DNA of 64,000 bases from contig JACFNC010000001.1 of NCBI GenBank assembly GCA_019455065.1, positions 310,001 through 374,000 on the forward strand, read 5' to 3'. Shown piece after piece: positions 49,913-58,164 of the stretch. The stretch comes from Rhodospirillales bacterium (GTDB lineage Bacteria > Pseudomonadota > Alphaproteobacteria > Rhodospirillales > Magnetospirillaceae). Within the stretch, counting starts at the first letter, position 1. Every line of letters starts with the position of its first letter. Below the pieces are notes generated by a model that was not told where the DNA came from, searched no databases, and was given only the letters and a program-made list of their open reading frames with translations. A program made the translations under genes and the position numbers.

Positions 49913-52216
49913 ATGACATTTCTTCGGGCGGCGGGCGGCGCGGTCGCGCTCCTGGTGATCGCCCTGGCGGGCGGGTTCCTGTGGCTTCGCGGCTCCCTGC
50001 CGCAGGTGGACGGCACGCTCAGGGTCGCCGGGCTCGACGAGCGCGTGACGGTGACGCGGGATGCCCATGGCATCCCGCGGATCGTCGCGGCCAGCGAGCA
50101 CGACGCCTATTTCGCCTTGGGGTTCGTCCACGCGCAGGATCGCCTCTGGCAGATGGAGATGCAGCGGCGCGCGGGCGCCGGCCGTTTGTCCGAGATGTTC
50201 GGCCCCTCGTCTCTCGGAACCGATCGTTTCATCCGCACACTAGGCATTTACGATCTCGCGGAACGCTCGTATGAGCACATGACGCCGGAGGCAAGGGCCG
50301 CCTTGGACGCCTACGCCGCAGGCGTCAATGCATGGATCGACGGCCACGGCGGTGCCTTGCCGCCCGAATTCGTCCTGCTGCGACATCGGCCCGAACCGTG
50401 GCGCCCTGCGGACAGCCTCGTCTGGGCCCGTCTGATGGCCCTCCAGCTGTCGGGCAACTGGCAGGAGGATCTCCTGCGGGCCCGCGTGGCGGCAAGGTTG
50501 CCGGCCGAACGCCTGCGGACGCTGTGGCCTCCCTATCCCGCGGACGCACCGACCACCGTCGTCCGGGATGAAACCGCGCAGGCCATGCTTGCAGCGACGC
50601 CGGATATCCTGCAGCCGCGGCTGGCGTCCAATGTGTGGGCGATTTCCGGCGAGCACACGGCAACCGGGAAGCCCGTACTGGCCAATGATCCTCATCTCGA
50701 GTTCGAGGCCCCGATCCTTTGGTATCTCGCCATCATCGAGACGCCCAATCTCACGCTGTCAGGCGCCACCGTGCCCGGTGTCCCGTTTCACCTGCTGGGG
50801 CACAACGGCAGCATCGCGTGGGGCATCACCACGACCCACAGCGACACGATGGATCTATTCGTCGAAGAGGAGACCGGAGCCGGTTTCTACCGCACGCCCG
50901 ACGGCAAGGCGGCGTTCGAAACGCGAGTCGAGACGATCCTGGTCAAGGACGACGACCCGGTCACCATAACCGTCCGACAAACCCGCCACGGGCCGGTGAT
51001 CTCGGACGTGCTGGGCGACAGGGCGGACGGCCTGATACTCGCCCTCGCCGCCACGGCACTGGATGCCGAGGACGTGACCGCCCAGGCGTTCTACAACATG
51101 CATCGGGCCCGGGATTGGCCGGCCTTCGTCGAAGCTCTGCGCGATTTCGGGACCCCGCAACAGAACGTCGCTTATGCCGACAAGGATGGCAACATAGGGT
51201 TCTACGTTCCCGGCCGGGTACCGGTGCGGAGGGCCGGCGACGGCACGGTCCCGGCCCCCGGGGGGACCGGCGAATACGATTGGGTCGGTTGGGTGCCGTT
51301 CGAGGAACTGCCTCGTATCGAGAATCCGGCAAACGGGCTGATCGTCAATGCCAACAACAAGGTTGTGGCAGACGGCTATAAGCATTTTCTGTCCGCGCAA
51401 TGGCCGGCTCCCTATCGCGCCTTCCGCATCACGGAACTGCTGGCTGGGCAATCCCGCCACGACATCGGGGATTCGGCCCGCATACAGGCGGATGTGGTAT
51501 CGCTGATGGAGCGAGATCTGCTTGCGCGGCTGGAGAAGGTGGTGGCGAAGGACCCCCGCGCCGCCAAGGCGCTTGAGATGTTGCGGGATTGGAACCGCTC
51601 CTGGCACCGCGACCGCCCGGAACCTTTGATCATGGCGGCCTGGCTGGTGGAGATTCAGCAAGAATTGCTCGATGGCGCGGTCGGGGAACTAAAAGCCTCT
51701 TTCCCGGTGCCGCGCCCCCTTTTCCTTGCGGCGGCCCTATCCGGCGAGGACGGGTGGTGCCCCGATTCCTGCGGGACCAATCTCGCAGCCAGCCTTGACA
51801 ACGCCCTCGACAAATTGGCCGCTGCCTATGGCCCTGACATGGAGAAGTGGCGGTGGGGCGATGCGCATCAGGCCACGTTTGAGCACCGGTTCTTCCGCCA
51901 TATTCCGGTCCTCAAGGACCTGTCCAGGATAACCATAGCCACGGATGGCGGTGACTTCACGGTGAACCGGGGCACCTTCATTCCCGCCGAGGGAAGGCCA
52001 CCGTTCGCGCATGTTCACGGTGCCGGCTATCGCGCGATCTATGATTTGGCCGACCTGGACAATAGCCTCTTCATCATTGCAACCGGACAGTCGGGCAACC
52101 TGCTCTCTGGCCATTATCGGGATCTCGTCGAGGAGTGGCGGGACGGCCGCTATCTGACGCTGTCGTCGACGCGAAAACCCGATGGCGGCGTCCTGACGCT
52201 CGCGCCCGCCCAATGA
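49913..52216 (+). CDS. Penicillin acylase family Ntn-hydrolase
   Basis: A 767-residue periplasmic-type precursor. A hydrophobic N-terminus (ALLVIALAGGFLWLRG) is a signal anchor or signal peptide. The alpha part has GIPRIVAASEHDAYFALGFVHAQDRLWQM. The predicted beta-chain start is Ser239 in ASNVWAISG, the N-terminal nucleophile, followed by VLANDPHL. Natural substrates may be acyl amides, such as acylated homoserine lactones or other N-acyl compounds. It is 18 bases after the aldehyde dehydrogenase and coupled to ilvA by ATGA. Confidence 0.9.
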   Translation: MTFLRAAGGAVALLVIALAGGFLWLRGSLPQVDGTLRVAGLDERVTVTRDAHGIPRIVAASEHDAYFALGFVHAQDRLWQMEMQRRAGAGRLSEMFGPSSLGTDRFIRTLGIYDLAERSYEHMTPEARAALDAYAAGVNAWIDGHGGALPPEFVLLRHRPEPWRPADSLVWARLMALQLSGNWQEDLLRARVAARLPAERLRTLWPPYPADAPTTVVRDETAQAMLAATPDILQPRLASNVWAISGEHTATGKPVLANDPHLEFEAPILWYLAIIETPNLTLSGATVPGVPFHLLGHNGSIAWGITTTHSDTMDLFVEEETGAGFYRTPDGKAAFETRVETILVKDDDPVTITVRQTRHGPVISDVLGDRADGLILALAATALDAEDVTAQAFYNMHRARDWPAFVEALRDFGTPQQNVAYADKDGNIGFYVPGRVPVRRAGDGTVPAPGGTGEYDWVGWVPFEELPRIENPANGLIVNANNKVVADGYKHFLSAQWPAPYRAFRITELLAGQSRHDIGDSARIQADVVSLMERDLLARLEKVVAKDPRAAKALEMLRDWNRSWHRDRPEPLIMAAWLVEIQQELLDGAVGELKASFPVPRPLFLAAALSGEDGWCPDSCGTNLAASLDNALDKLAAAYGPDMEKWRWGDAHQATFEHRFFRHIPVLKDLSRITIATDGGDFTVNRGTFIPAEGRPPFAHVHGAGYRAIYDLADLDNSLFIIATGQSGNLLSGHYRDLVEEWRDGRYLTLSSTRKPDGGVLTLAPAQ

Positions 52217-53436
52217 CGATCACATTCGCCGACGTCGAACGGGCGGCGCGATTGCTCGACGGCGCGGTCCTGCGCACCCCGCTCCTTCCATCGGAAGAAA
52301 TTTCGCGGCTCTGCGGATGCCAAATTCTTCTGAAGCTCGAAAATCTTCAGGTCTCCGGATCGTTCAAGGCTCGCGGCGCGCTGGTCCGGATGCTTGCGCT
52401 CGACCCCGCGCGCCGCCGTGCCGGCGTCGTGGCGATGTCGGCCGGAAACCATGCCCAGGGTGTGGCGTATCACGCGAAACGCATGGGGATTCCGGCCGTC
52501 ATCGTGATGCCCAAAGCCACTCCCCTTACGAAAATCGAGCGCACGCGGCGGCTGGGGGCCAGCGTCGTGCTCGAAGGCGAAACCCTGGCCGAAGCGGAAA
52601 AGGTTGCCCACGATCTGGCCAGCAAATCCGGTTTCACCTTCATTCATCCCTATGACGATGCCGACGTGATCGCCGGGCAGGGTACGGTCGCGATCGAGAT
52701 GTTGGAGGGCGACGCCGGCTTCGACTGCCTAGTGGTTCCCGTCGGCGGCGGCGGGCTGATCGCCGGGATGGCGGTCGCGGTGAAATCCATGAATCCTGAA
52801 ATCGAAATCATTGGGGTTCAATGCGAATCCTATCCATCCATGTTACTCGCCCTGCGGGGAAAGCCGGCCGAGTGTCGCGGATACACGATCGCCGAGGGCA
52901 TCGCCGTCAAGGCGCCAGGTCGCCTGACGGTTCCGATCGTCAAAAGCCATGTGGCCGATATCCTCACCGTCGGCGAAACGGCCCTCGAGCGGGCGGTGCA
53001 GACGCTCATGGAGGCGGGAAAGGTCGTCGCGGAGGGTGCGGGTGCCGCCGCCCTCGCCGCGGTTCTGGCACACCCGAGGCGCTTTCGCGGCAAGCGCGTC
53101 GGCGTTGTGGTGTCGGGTGGCAACGTGGATGCCCGGCTGTTGGCGTCGATCCTCATGCGCAGCCTGTGCTATGCGGGCCGGCTGGCGCGACTGCGCATCC
53201 AGGTCAGCGACGTCCCCGGGATGCTGGCGCGGGCGGCGACAATCATCGGTGATGCCGGCGGCAACATCATCGAAATCTATCACCAGCGCCTTTTCGCGGA
53301 CGTTCCGGTGAAGTTCGCGGATGTCGACGTCGTCGTCGAGACCACCTCGTTGACCCATGTAACCCATATCGTCGAGTCGTTGCGAACCGCCGGCCTACCG
53401 ACGCGGGTGCTCAGCAGTTCGGCGGACGGCGATTAG
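52213..53436 (+). CDS. ilvA: Threonine dehydratase (threonine ammonia-lyase) with ACT domain
   Basis: PLP enzyme converting threonine to 2-oxobutyrate. Lys52 (GSFKARGA) is the PLP lysine; VVPVGGGGLIAGMAVA is the glycine loop. A single C-terminal ACT-like domain (about residues 330-407, RIQVSDVPGMLARAATII) gives the 407-residue form with one regulatory domain, shorter than two-domain biosynthetic IlvA. ATG 52213 overlaps the penicillin-acylase stop. The 3' end shares TTAG with the flavin reductase gene. Confidence 0.93.
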   Translation: MTITFADVERAARLLDGAVLRTPLLPSEEISRLCGCQILLKLENLQVSGSFKARGALVRMLALDPARRRAGVVAMSAGNHAQGVAYHAKRMGIPAVIVMPKATPLTKIERTRRLGASVVLEGETLAEAEKVAHDLASKSGFTFIHPYDDADVIAGQGTVAIEMLEGDAGFDCLVVPVGGGGLIAGMAVAVKSMNPEIEIIGVQCESYPSMLLALRGKPAECRGYTIAEGIAVKAPGRLTVPIVKSHVADILTVGETALERAVQTLMEAGKVVAEGAGAAALAAVLAHPRRFRGKRVGVVVSGGNVDARLLASILMRSLCYAGRLARLRIQVSDVPGMLARAATIIGDAGGNIIEIYHQRLFADVPVKFADVDVVVETTSLTHVTHIVESLRTAGLPTRVLSSSADGD

Positions 53437-53930
53437 GAGGCGGTTACCAGACGGGCGAGAGCGGCATAGTTTCCGCGGAAATAGAGCAAGGGCTTTCCCG
53501 TGTCGCTGGCGGAGGCGCGATCGACCTGCCCCACGAAGACGAGATGGTCGCCTCCTTCGTGGATGGCTGTGGTGGTGCACTCCATCGAGGCGAGGCACCC
53601 TGGGAGCAAGGGCGAGCCGTTGTTCCCCCGGCTGAAATCCAGGCCATCCCATTTGTCGTCGCCGCGCTTCGCGAACCGCGCCGACACGTCTCTTTGGTTT
53701 TCGGCGAGGACATGAACGGCAAAATGTCCGCTGGTGCGAAAAACATCGAGATGGGAGGTCTTCCGGTCGAGACAGAACAGGACCAGCGGGGGGTCAAGGG
53801 AGAGCGAGCTGAACGCGCTGACCGTCACCCCCACGGGGGTTCCGTCTGCGTCGGCAGCGGTCACGACCGTCACGCCGCTGGCGAAGCATCCCAAGGTGTT
53901 GCGGAAGGTCGCGGCATCGACGGTCATCAT
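53433..53930 (-). CDS. Flavin reductase family protein
   Basis: A 165-residue NAD(P)H:flavin oxidoreductase-like protein. GCFASGVTVVTA and GVTVSAFSSLSLDPPLVLFCLD are typical of the FMN-binding split-barrel reductases that supply reduced flavin to monooxygenases. No monooxygenase gene is adjacent, so the partner is unknown. ATG 53930 or 53927 is possible; AAAGAG lies upstream. It converges with ilvA. Confidence 0.88.
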   Translation of the reverse strand: MMTVDAATFRNTLGCFASGVTVVTAADADGTPVGVTVSAFSSLSLDPPLVLFCLDRKTSHLDVFRTSGHFAVHVLAENQRDVSARFAKRGDDKWDGLDFSRGNNGSPLLPGCLASMECTTTAIHEGGDHLVFVGQVDRASASDTGKPLLYFRGNYAALARLVTAS

Positions 53931-54020
53931 CCAGCTCTTTTGAATATGTGGCGAGGCCAGCTTAATACACGAAAGTCCAGAGCCGTTCAAATCGGTCTCC
54001 ACCCTGCCCGGGCGAACCAA

Positions 54021-54032
54021 GGGAAATTTCCC
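54021..54032. promoter_or_regulatory. Perfect palindrome upstream of motA
   Basis: GGGAAATTTCCC is a perfect 12-bp palindrome in the 204-base region between the flavin reductase start and motA, which diverge. A TTGACG is found 27 bases downstream at 54060-54065, but no convincing -10 was seen with it. It may be an operator for either gene. Confidence 0.35.
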
Positions 54033-54134
54033 GGCTGGACACATTCTGTCGCGACAATCTTGACGATTTATAGCATCTTCCTTACGGGGTAGACATTAGG
54101 GCCAGGGGTTTTCGGCCCACGGCCGGGGTAGGGC

Positions 54135-54995
54135 ATGTTCGTCATCATTGGAATGGTTGTCGTGGTGGCATCGGTAATCGGCGGCTATATGGCTACCGGC
54201 GGCCACCTCTCGGTTCTTTGGCAACCCTTTGAAATCCTGATCATCGGCGGCGCTGCGGTCGGCAGCTTCATCATCGGAAACCCGAAGGCGGTGCTGAGCG
54301 GCGCGGCCAAATCGATGGGCACGCTCCTTAAGGGGTCGCGACACAACAAGGCGAGCTACACCGAGGTGCTCAGCCTGCTCTACACGCTCTTCAAGCTGGC
54401 GAAGACCAAGGGCGACCTCGCGCTCGAGAGCCACGTCGAGAAACCCGACGAAAGCCCGATATTCCAGAAGTTCCCAAAGTTCGCCTCGGATCACCATACC
54501 CTCACGTTCCTGTGCGATTACCTCCGCCTCCTGACCCTCGGGACCAACAACGCCCACGAGTTGGAGGCCGTGATCGACGAGGAGATCGAGGCTCATCATA
54601 CAGACCTGCACGCCATTTCCGGGGCGATCACCAACATGGCGGACGCCATGCCGGCGCTCGGTATCGTGGCCGCCGTGCTCGGCGTCATCCATACCATGGG
54701 CTCGATCACCGAGCCGCCCGAGGTACTTGGTCATCTCATCGGCGGCGCGCTGGTCGGCACCTTCATGGGCGTGCTGATGTCCTACGGTTTTGTCGGCCCG
54801 GTCGGCCGCTCGCTGGAACAGACCTTCAATACCGAAACCAAGTATCTCCAGTGCATCAAGGCGGCGATTCTTGCGCACATGCAGGGCTACGCGCCGCAGG
54901 TCTCGATCGAGTTCGCCCGCAAGACGCTCCCCCACGACGTCCGGCCGAGCTTCCAGGAACTCGAGGAGGCCGTGACAAACATGCCGCCCGATTGA
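54135..54995 (+). CDS. motA: Flagellar motor stator protein MotA
   Basis: Proton-channel stator subunit, 286 residues. Four hydrophobic segments are visible: MFVIIGMVVVVASVIGGYM at the N-terminus, the second around EILIIGGAAVGSFIIG, and the last two around ALGIVAAVLGVIHTM and IGGALVGTFMGVLM. The cytoplasmic loop carries charged residues (SRHNKASYTEVL) as in alphaproteobacterial MotA. motB follows after 6 bases. No other flagellar genes are adjacent. Confidence 0.96.
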   Translation: MFVIIGMVVVVASVIGGYMATGGHLSVLWQPFEILIIGGAAVGSFIIGNPKAVLSGAAKSMGTLLKGSRHNKASYTEVLSLLYTLFKLAKTKGDLALESHVEKPDESPIFQKFPKFASDHHTLTFLCDYLRLLTLGTNNAHELEAVIDEEIEAHHTDLHAISGAITNMADAMPALGIVAAVLGVIHTMGSITEPPEVLGHLIGGALVGTFMGVLMSYGFVGPVGRSLEQTFNTETKYLQCIKAAILAHMQGYAPQVSIEFARKTLPHDVRPSFQELEEAVTNMPPD

Positions 54996-55001
54996 TCGGC
55001 C

Positions 55002-55898
55002 ATGGCACAAGGCCCGATCATCATCAAGCGTGTGAAGAAGGCGGCCCACGGGCATCACGGCGGCGCCTGGAAAGTGGCGTACGCCGACTTCGTGACCGCC
55101 ATGATGGCGTTCTTCCTCCTGCTCTGGTTGCTCAACGCCGTCACCGAGGAGCAACTGACAGGGATCGCCGACTATTTCGCTCCAGTGACCGTATCCTCCA
55201 GCACCAGTGGCTCCAGCGGCCCACTTGGCGGCACGACGTTCAGCCCGACCGGCGCGATGGTCAACACCACGAGTTCACCCACTGTGTCCCAAGCCATTCC
55301 GCCAGCCACCATCTCCATCGAGGAAACCACCTCGCCCGAACCGCAGGAAGGCATGACCGAGGACCAGTTCCTGGAAGCCATGGCGGACCGTGAGCAGGAA
55401 CAGTTTGAAAAGGCGCGGGATGCGCTGGTGAAGGCGGTCCACTCGATTCCCGAACTCTCGAAGATGGCCGATAGCCTTCTGGTCGACAACACCCCGGAAG
55501 GACTGCGCATCCAGATCGTCGATCAGGAGGGATTGGCGATGTTCCCGCGTGGTAGCTCGGATATGTTCGGTCATACCCGTGCCATCCTTGATCTCGTAGG
55601 GCGCGTCATCAACCAGCTTCCCCAGAAGATCGCGATCTCCGGTCACACCGATTCGACAAAGTTCTCCCAGTCCAATTACACGAATTGGGAATTGTCGGCC
55701 GAGCGGGCCTTGGCCACCCGCCGCACGCTGGTCGGCTCCGGGGTGCCCGACGCGCGCATCAACCGGGTGGTCGGCAAGGCGGATCAAGAACCTCTCGCCG
55801 CCGACGATCCGACCTCGCCGACCAACCGGCGCATCAGCATCATTCTGCTGAGGGAAAACGACCTCAAGCCCCCGCCCGCCACCACGGTCGGCGACTGA
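55002..55898 (+). CDS. motB: Flagellar motor stator protein MotB
   Basis: Peptidoglycan-anchored stator subunit, 298 residues. The single membrane helix includes the proton-binding Asp29 (YADFVTAMMAFFLLLWLL). After a Ser/Thr/Gly-rich linker (about residues 62-115), the OmpA-like domain has ISGHTDSTKF and NWELSAERALATRR. Pairs with MotA. 187 non-coding bases follow before bpt. Confidence 0.96.
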   Translation: MAQGPIIIKRVKKAAHGHHGGAWKVAYADFVTAMMAFFLLLWLLNAVTEEQLTGIADYFAPVTVSSSTSGSSGPLGGTTFSPTGAMVNTTSSPTVSQAIPPATISIEETTSPEPQEGMTEDQFLEAMADREQEQFEKARDALVKAVHSIPELSKMADSLLVDNTPEGLRIQIVDQEGLAMFPRGSSDMFGHTRAILDLVGRVINQLPQKIAISGHTDSTKFSQSNYTNWELSAERALATRRTLVGSGVPDARINRVVGKADQEPLAADDPTSPTNRRISIILLRENDLKPPPATTVGD

Positions 55899-56085
55899 GA
55901 CCGACCAGCGGGTTGCGCGGCCCGGAATTGTCCACCACGCTCGCGAAATCGTCGTCCAGTCGGCATCCTATGGCGGATGGCGAGTGGCGGCTGGTGCCGT
56001 CCCGCCATCTGCACCATATTGATGCTTTGACGAGGCGCCGGGAACCCGGCCCGTGGCGACAACAGCCGGAGCGAAGCCACGCATT

Positions 56086-56886
56086 ATGGATCATATTCCG
56101 CTAAAGCGGCCGCATTTCTTCTTTACCACCGCGCCGTTGCCCTGCCCCTACCTTCCTGGCCGCCTGGAGCGGAAGATCGTTACCGAATTGAGCGGGGCCG
56201 ACGCCGAGGTCCTGCACGAAGCCTTGTCGCGCGCCGGATTCCGGCGGAGCCACAGTATCGCCTACACGCCCGCCTGCCCCGGGTGCAACGCCTGCGTGCC
56301 GGTACGCATCGTGGCCGAGGCTTTTGCACCGAACCGAACGCAGCGGAGAAACGCGAAGGCCAACTCCGATCTCGCGGTACGGGAGGTGCCGGCGCGGGCG
56401 ACGGCCGAGCAATACCGCCTGTTCGCGCGCTACCAGGATTCCCGGCACGCCGGCGGCGACATGGCGCTGATGGGCTTCTACGACTATCGATCGATGGTCG
56501 AGGACAGCCCTGTGGACACCGTGATCTACGAGTTTCGGCTTCCCGATGGTGTCTTGGTGGGCGTATGCCTCAGCGACCGGATGAGCGACGGCCTGTCGGC
56601 TGTGTACAGCTTTTATTCACCGGAGTTGGTAAAACGCAGCCTTGGCACCTTCATGATACTGTGGCTGGTCGAAGAAGCCCGCCGCCTCGCGCTACCCTAC
56701 GTATATCTCGGCTACTGGATCGCCGAGAGCCGCAAGATGTCCTACAAATCCATGTTCTCGCCGCTAGAAGCATTTGGGGCCGGTGGATGGCGCCCTCAGA
56801 TCCAGGAAAACCCTCGCGAAAACAAGGATATGGACCGGGACCTTGATCCCGGCCAAGTATTGCGCGCGGGCAAATTCTCTTTATAA
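56086..56886 (+). CDS. bpt: Aspartate/glutamate leucyltransferase (Bpt)
   Basis: N-end-rule enzyme adding leucine to N-terminal Asp/Glu of proteins, marking them for ClpAP. The 266-residue ATE/Bpt-family protein has YTPACPGCNACVPVRI with the conserved cysteines, and GTFMILWLVEEARRLALPYVYLGYWI. ATG 56086 is chosen with GGAGCGAAG upstream; a GTG at 56053 is possible. A promoter for the next gene overlaps its stop. Confidence 0.93.
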   Translation: MDHIPLKRPHFFFTTAPLPCPYLPGRLERKIVTELSGADAEVLHEALSRAGFRRSHSIAYTPACPGCNACVPVRIVAEAFAPNRTQRRNAKANSDLAVREVPARATAEQYRLFARYQDSRHAGGDMALMGFYDYRSMVEDSPVDTVIYEFRLPDGVLVGVCLSDRMSDGLSAVYSFYSPELVKRSLGTFMILWLVEEARRLALPYVYLGYWIAESRKMSYKSMFSPLEAFGAGGWRPQIQENPRENKDMDRDLDPGQVLRAGKFSL

Positions 56887-56887
56887 T
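56860..56887 (+). promoter_or_regulatory. Candidate sigma-70 promoter for TRAP binding-protein gene
   Basis: TTGCGC (56860-56865) and a perfect TATAAT (56882-56887) are 16 bases apart, with the -10 overlapping the bpt stop. A leader of about 90 bases with a hairpin follows. Confidence 0.55.
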
Positions 56888-56910
56888 CCCGATTTATAGC
56901 CGTTCTCGGC

Positions 56911-56939
56911 TTTTCCGTCGTCGATACGGCGACGGAGAA
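56911..56939 (+). other. Leader hairpin before TRAP binding-protein gene
   Basis: TTTTCCGTCGTCG and CGGCGACGGAGAA form a 13-bp stem (two G:U pairs) with a 3-base ATA loop. No T-run follows on either strand, so it is not a usual intrinsic terminator. It lies in the predicted leader of the binding-protein gene and may affect mRNA stability or translation. Confidence 0.5.
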
Positions 56940-56985
56940 ATAGTGCGCATGTCTCACGAGAATTAGAGAAGGGAGATCCCCCAGC

Positions 56986-58092
56986 ATGAAACGTCGCGAG
57001 TTCATCTCCGGCGCTGCCGTTACTGGCGCCGCCGTCACCGCCGTTGCGGCCTCGAACTTCCCGAAACCGGCCATCGCCCAAGGCAAAATGGAATGGCGCA
57101 TGGTGACGACGTGGCCAAAGAATTTCCCCGGTCTCGGCGTCGGCGCCGCGCGTGTCGCGCAGAAGATCACCGACATGTCGGACGGGCGCCTGAGCGTCAA
57201 GGTGTATTCGGCCGGCGAACTCGTCCCCCCGCTGGAGTCTTTTGACGCGGTGATTCGTGGTTCGGCCGAGATGTGCCACGGCGCGGCCTATTACTGGCAG
57301 GGCAAGAGCAAGGCCACCAACTTCTTCACCGGCGTTCCCTTCGGCATGACCGCCAACGAGTTGAGCGCCTGGGTCCGCTATCTCGGCGGACAGCAGGTGT
57401 GGGACGAGGTATACGCCCAGTTCGGCGCCAAGGGGTTCATCTCGGGCCAGACCGGTGTTCAGGCCGGCGGCTGGTTCCGCAACGAGTTGAAGTCGGTGGC
57501 GGACATCAAGGGGCTGAAGTTCCGCACCCCTGGTCTGGGCGGCGAAGTATGGAAGCGACTGGGTGCCACCGTCGTGAATCTGCCGGCCGGCGAGATCTTC
57601 CAGGCCCTTCAGTCGGGTGCGCTGGATGCCGCCGAGTTCGTGGGTCCGTATAATGACCTGGCCCTCGGCTTCTATCAGGTGGCCAAGAACTATTATTTCC
57701 CGAGTTTCATCGAGCCTGGCCTCGCCACCGAGGTTTCCGTCAACAAGGCGAAGTACGATGCCTTGCCCAAGGATCTGAAGGCCATCGTCGAATACGCCAT
57801 CCAGTCCGACTATGAGCAGGTGACGGCCGATTTCGTCGCCAATGACCCGCGCGCCCTCGACACGCTGGTCAACAAGCATGGCGTCAAGGTGCACCTGTTC
57901 CCCGAGGACATCCTGAAGGCCGGCGCCGAGGCGGCGCGCAACATTCTTGTCGAACTCCGCGAGGGCGGCGACCCGCTGACCAAGAAGGTCGTGGAGTCCT
58001 ATTCCTCGGCTCTCAAGATGTTCCGCGAGCGGGCGAAGCTCACCGAGCAGCCATACCTGAAGGCTCGCGAGGCATATTTCAAGGACTTGTGA
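56986..58092 (+). CDS. TRAP transporter substrate-binding protein, TakP/DctP family
   Basis: Periplasmic solute-binding protein, 368 residues. The N-terminus MKRREFISGAAVTGAA has a twin-arginine-like RR motif and an alanine-rich signal ending before QGKMEW. The mature part matches TRAP binding proteins of the alpha-keto-acid (TakP-like) group: GVPFGMTANELSAWV, GLKFRTPGLGGEVWKRLG and LDAAEFVGPYNDLALG. The permease genes are convergent on the opposite strand just downstream. Substrate probably a 2-oxo or carboxylic acid, inferred from the subgroup. Confidence 0.92.
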   Translation: MKRREFISGAAVTGAAVTAVAASNFPKPAIAQGKMEWRMVTTWPKNFPGLGVGAARVAQKITDMSDGRLSVKVYSAGELVPPLESFDAVIRGSAEMCHGAAYYWQGKSKATNFFTGVPFGMTANELSAWVRYLGGQQVWDEVYAQFGAKGFISGQTGVQAGGWFRNELKSVADIKGLKFRTPGLGGEVWKRLGATVVNLPAGEIFQALQSGALDAAEFVGPYNDLALGFYQVAKNYYFPSFIEPGLATEVSVNKAKYDALPKDLKAIVEYAIQSDYEQVTADFVANDPRALDTLVNKHGVKVHLFPEDILKAGAEAARNILVELREGGDPLTKKVVESYSSALKMFRERAKLTEQPYLKAREAYFKDL

Positions 58093-58122
58093 ACCGCCCG
58101 GGCAAGACCCTTGGTCGTCAGG

Positions 58123-58149
58123 AAGGCCGCCGATGTTCGGCGGCCTTTT
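58123..58149. terminator. Intrinsic terminator after TRAP binding-protein gene
   Basis: AAGGCCGCCG/CGGCGGCCTT is a perfect 10-bp stem with a 5-base loop (ATGTT) and a TTTT at the plus-strand 3' side. On the minus strand TT follows less strongly. It separates the binding-protein and permease genes, ending 16 bases before the dctM stop. Confidence 0.85.
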
Positions 58150-58164
58150 CTGTTATCGGCGGCG

